From Spirochaetaceae bacterium (lineage in GTDB: Bacteria > Spirochaetota > Spirochaetia > DSM-2461): DNA of 16,460 nucleotides. The notes under the pieces were generated by a model. The model did no database searches. It saw only the letters and a list, made by a program, of their open reading frames with translations, and was not told the origin of the DNA. The translations under genes were made by a program, and so were the position numbers. This document shows positions 14,933-16,460 of the stretch, piece by piece (position 1 is the first letter of the stretch; each line of letters opens with the position of its first letter). The stretch lies in contig JAEINM010000036.1 of NCBI GenBank assembly GCA_016342385.1, positions 1 to 16,460 on the forward strand, read 5' to 3'.

Positions 14933-16460
14933 AAAAAAGCAAGTTGTGGATTTCTTCACTTTTAATAGCCCTAACAGCATCTATTCTGGTTTTTGCTTTT
15001 CCCTTTTCCAAAATTCTCGAATTGAAAACCCGTGATTTCCGGGCATTTCTAAGCCGGGGTAACACTGTCACAGCACCTGTGATTATTGTGGCAATCGATG
15101 ATCTTTCATTTGAAAAAATAAATATTCGCTGGCCCTGGCCCCGTCAGATACTTGCAGAAGCCATTGTCAGATTGAAGGATGCGGGCGCCCGGGTTATCGG
15201 TCTGGATATTATGATGGGAGATGCCGGTTACAGTGTGGAAGAAGATGACGCACTGGCTTCGGCCCTTGAATATGCGGAAAATGTTGTTCTACCTCTAAAA
15301 CGAGATAGCAGAGAGAGCGGTGGACAGTTCATTGATTATTTTGATATGCCCCTATCTATATTCGATAAACCGGCTATATCTCATGGATATGTAAATCTGT
15401 TAATTGACAAAGATAATTATGTCCGTGGAGTTTTGCCTTCTGACAGTTCTGTGGGGAATGTTAAGTATCCATTTGCCCTCTCCATTCTGTCGGCCTATGA
15501 AGATAGTGAAATCACAGGAGACCAGAATCAGATCCATATGGGAGAACGCATTATACCAGGAGCCCGGGATAAGAGTTTTCTGATCAATTATGCCGATGCC
15601 GGAGCTTTTCCTGTACTCCCCTTTTATAAACTTCTGGAAGGTGATTTTGATTCGCAATTGTTTTGGGACAAGATGGTGCTGATCGGAGCATTTTTCCAAG
15701 AATCTCATGACCGTTCACTGACTCCTGTTGAGAAGACTTCAGGGCTATATGGTATCGAAATTCACGCTAATATTATCAATACCGTCTATTCGGAAAAATT
15801 CTTACAGGATATCCCCCGATCTATTGAGCAGTTTATTATTCTCTTACTCTCCTGCATAGGAGCTTTTTTGTTTGTTCGGGTGAAACCGGCCACCGGTTTA
15901 GTCATTACAATGGTAATTTTATTCTTCTATAGTCTTCTGTCATATTTTCTGTATAAAGCATCCGGTATCATTATCGAATTATTCAACCCTGTTTTTACCG
16001 TATTCCTAACCTGGCTGGGTGCGATTCTGTATAACTATCTGATTGTGGAAAAAGAGAAAAAATATGTCCGCCATACATTTTCACGGTTTGTTTCAGCAGA
16101 AGTTGTAGACTCCATTTTAGACAGAAATGAAAATATTGAGCTAGGGGGTGAGTTGAGAGAGGTTGTCATCTTTTTTTCAGATATATGCGGTTTTACTTCT
16201 ATGTCGGAGAAAATGAGTCCTGCCGATGTTGTGGAAATGCTCAATGAATATTTTACCCGCATGAGCAATATAATCTTCAAATACGATGGTACGCTGAATA
16301 AATATATCGGCGATGCAATTATGGCTATCTATGGTGCTCCTGTCGCAATGGAGAATGCCTCCCTAAAAGCGCTGAAAGCCAGTCTTGAAATGAGAGAGGA
16401 TTTGAAATTATTTAATGATGAGAGAATAAAAGGGGGTAAAGAACCTGTTAATATTGGAAT
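14929..16460 (+). CDS. CHASE2-domain adenylate cyclase (partial, runs off the right edge)
   Basis: A continuous frame of 510 codons is open to the window end. One N-terminal membrane helix (8-24) precedes a periplasmic CHASE2 sensor (about 30-295) with VIIVAIDDLS (51-60), a WPWPR turn (68-72), GLDIMM (91-96), FLINYAD (217-223), VLIGAF (250-255) and GIEIHANIINTV (275-286). Three helices follow (about 300-318, 321-342, 352-373). A class III cyclase domain begins near 408: metal-binding Asp418 in FFSDICGFTS and Asp462 in NKYIGDAIMAIYGAP, with Lys458 at the adenine-selecting position, so cAMP is the likely product. The second part of the catalytic domain, with the transition-state Asn/Arg, is beyond the edge. 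ATG overlaps the CHAT stop (ATGA), and GCGGGA upstream is a weak ribosome site, so translational coupling is likely. An opposite-strand ORF at 15400-15708 is a shadow. Confidence 0.92.
   Translation, partial: MKKSKLWISSLLIALTASILVFAFPFSKILELKTRDFRAFLSRGNTVTAPVIIVAIDDLSFEKINIRWPWPRQILAEAIVRLKDAGARVIGLDIMMGDAGYSVEEDDALASALEYAENVVLPLKRDSRESGGQFIDYFDMPLSIFDKPAISHGYVNLLIDKDNYVRGVLPSDSSVGNVKYPFALSILSAYEDSEITGDQNQIHMGERIIPGARDKSFLINYADAGAFPVLPFYKLLEGDFDSQLFWDKMVLIGAFFQESHDRSLTPVEKTSGLYGIEIHANIINTVYSEKFLQDIPRSIEQFIILLLSCIGAFLFVRVKPATGLVITMVILFFYSLLSYFLYKASGIIIELFNPVFTVFLTWLGAILYNYLIVEKEKKYVRHTFSRFVSAEVVDSILDRNENIELGGELREVVIFFSDICGFTSMSEKMSPADVVEMLNEYFTRMSNIIFKYDGTLNKYIGDAIMAIYGAPVAMENASLKALKASLEMREDLKLFNDERIKGGKEPVNIG

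Noticed and set aside
15400..15708. 102-residue reverse ORF and a second at 16035-16280 in the right end
   Set aside because: The plus strand carries one uninterrupted CHASE2-cyclase frame from 14929 to the edge with catalytic motifs; these are its shadows.

Overview
The window looks like chromosomal DNA of a free-living spirochaete or a similar diderm bacterium of moderate, roughly 40% GC. I infer this from the mix of genes: a FecR-OmpA envelope protein, an exported TPR-CHAT protein and a CHASE2 adenylate cyclase, with a divergent arrangement and short, tightly packed spacers. No 16S rRNA, tRNA, mobile element, CRISPR array or phage gene is visible, and no gene-free stretch exceeds about 300 bases.

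Layout. Bases 1-153 hold an AT-rich hairpin and a promoter-like -10 box. A small zinc-ribbon protein (154-360, +) converges on a MOSC-domain protein (350-799, -), and the two 3' ends overlap by 11 bases. A three-gene same-strand cluster follows: malic enzyme (901-2187), a DUF47/PhoU-like phosphate transport accessory protein (2203-2853, GTG start) and a PiT phosphate permease (2864-3913). It meets a membrane-bound hybrid histidine kinase (3921-5300, -) tail to tail, 7 bases apart. The 202-base gap upstream of the kinase carries a 19-codon ORF with a near-perfect Shine-Dalgarno, then a hairpin that covers the ribosome site of an FGGY sugar kinase (5503-7068). Next is a cytidylate-kinase-like protein with a BON-like C-terminal domain (7127-7933).

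The right half is envelope and signalling DNA. On the minus strand lie FecR-OmpA (9339-10343) and, downstream of it, a family-1 solute-binding-like protein with an extra N-terminal domain (7948-9276). Diverging from them on the plus strand are a DUF2161 PD-(D/E)XK protein (10448-11164), a 1223-residue secreted TPR-CHAT protein with an intact His/Cys pair (11261-14932), and a CHASE2 adenylate cyclase (14929 to the right edge, cut off). The last two overlap by ATGA and are probably translationally coupled.

The strongest candidate for a new system is this last pair: a periplasmic caspase-like protease with a long TPR sensor arm, coupled to a cAMP cyclase with a periplasmic sensor domain. The divergently placed FecR-OmpA and binding-protein genes may be its envelope partners. 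The adjacency and motifs are seen in the sequence; the functional link is inference.
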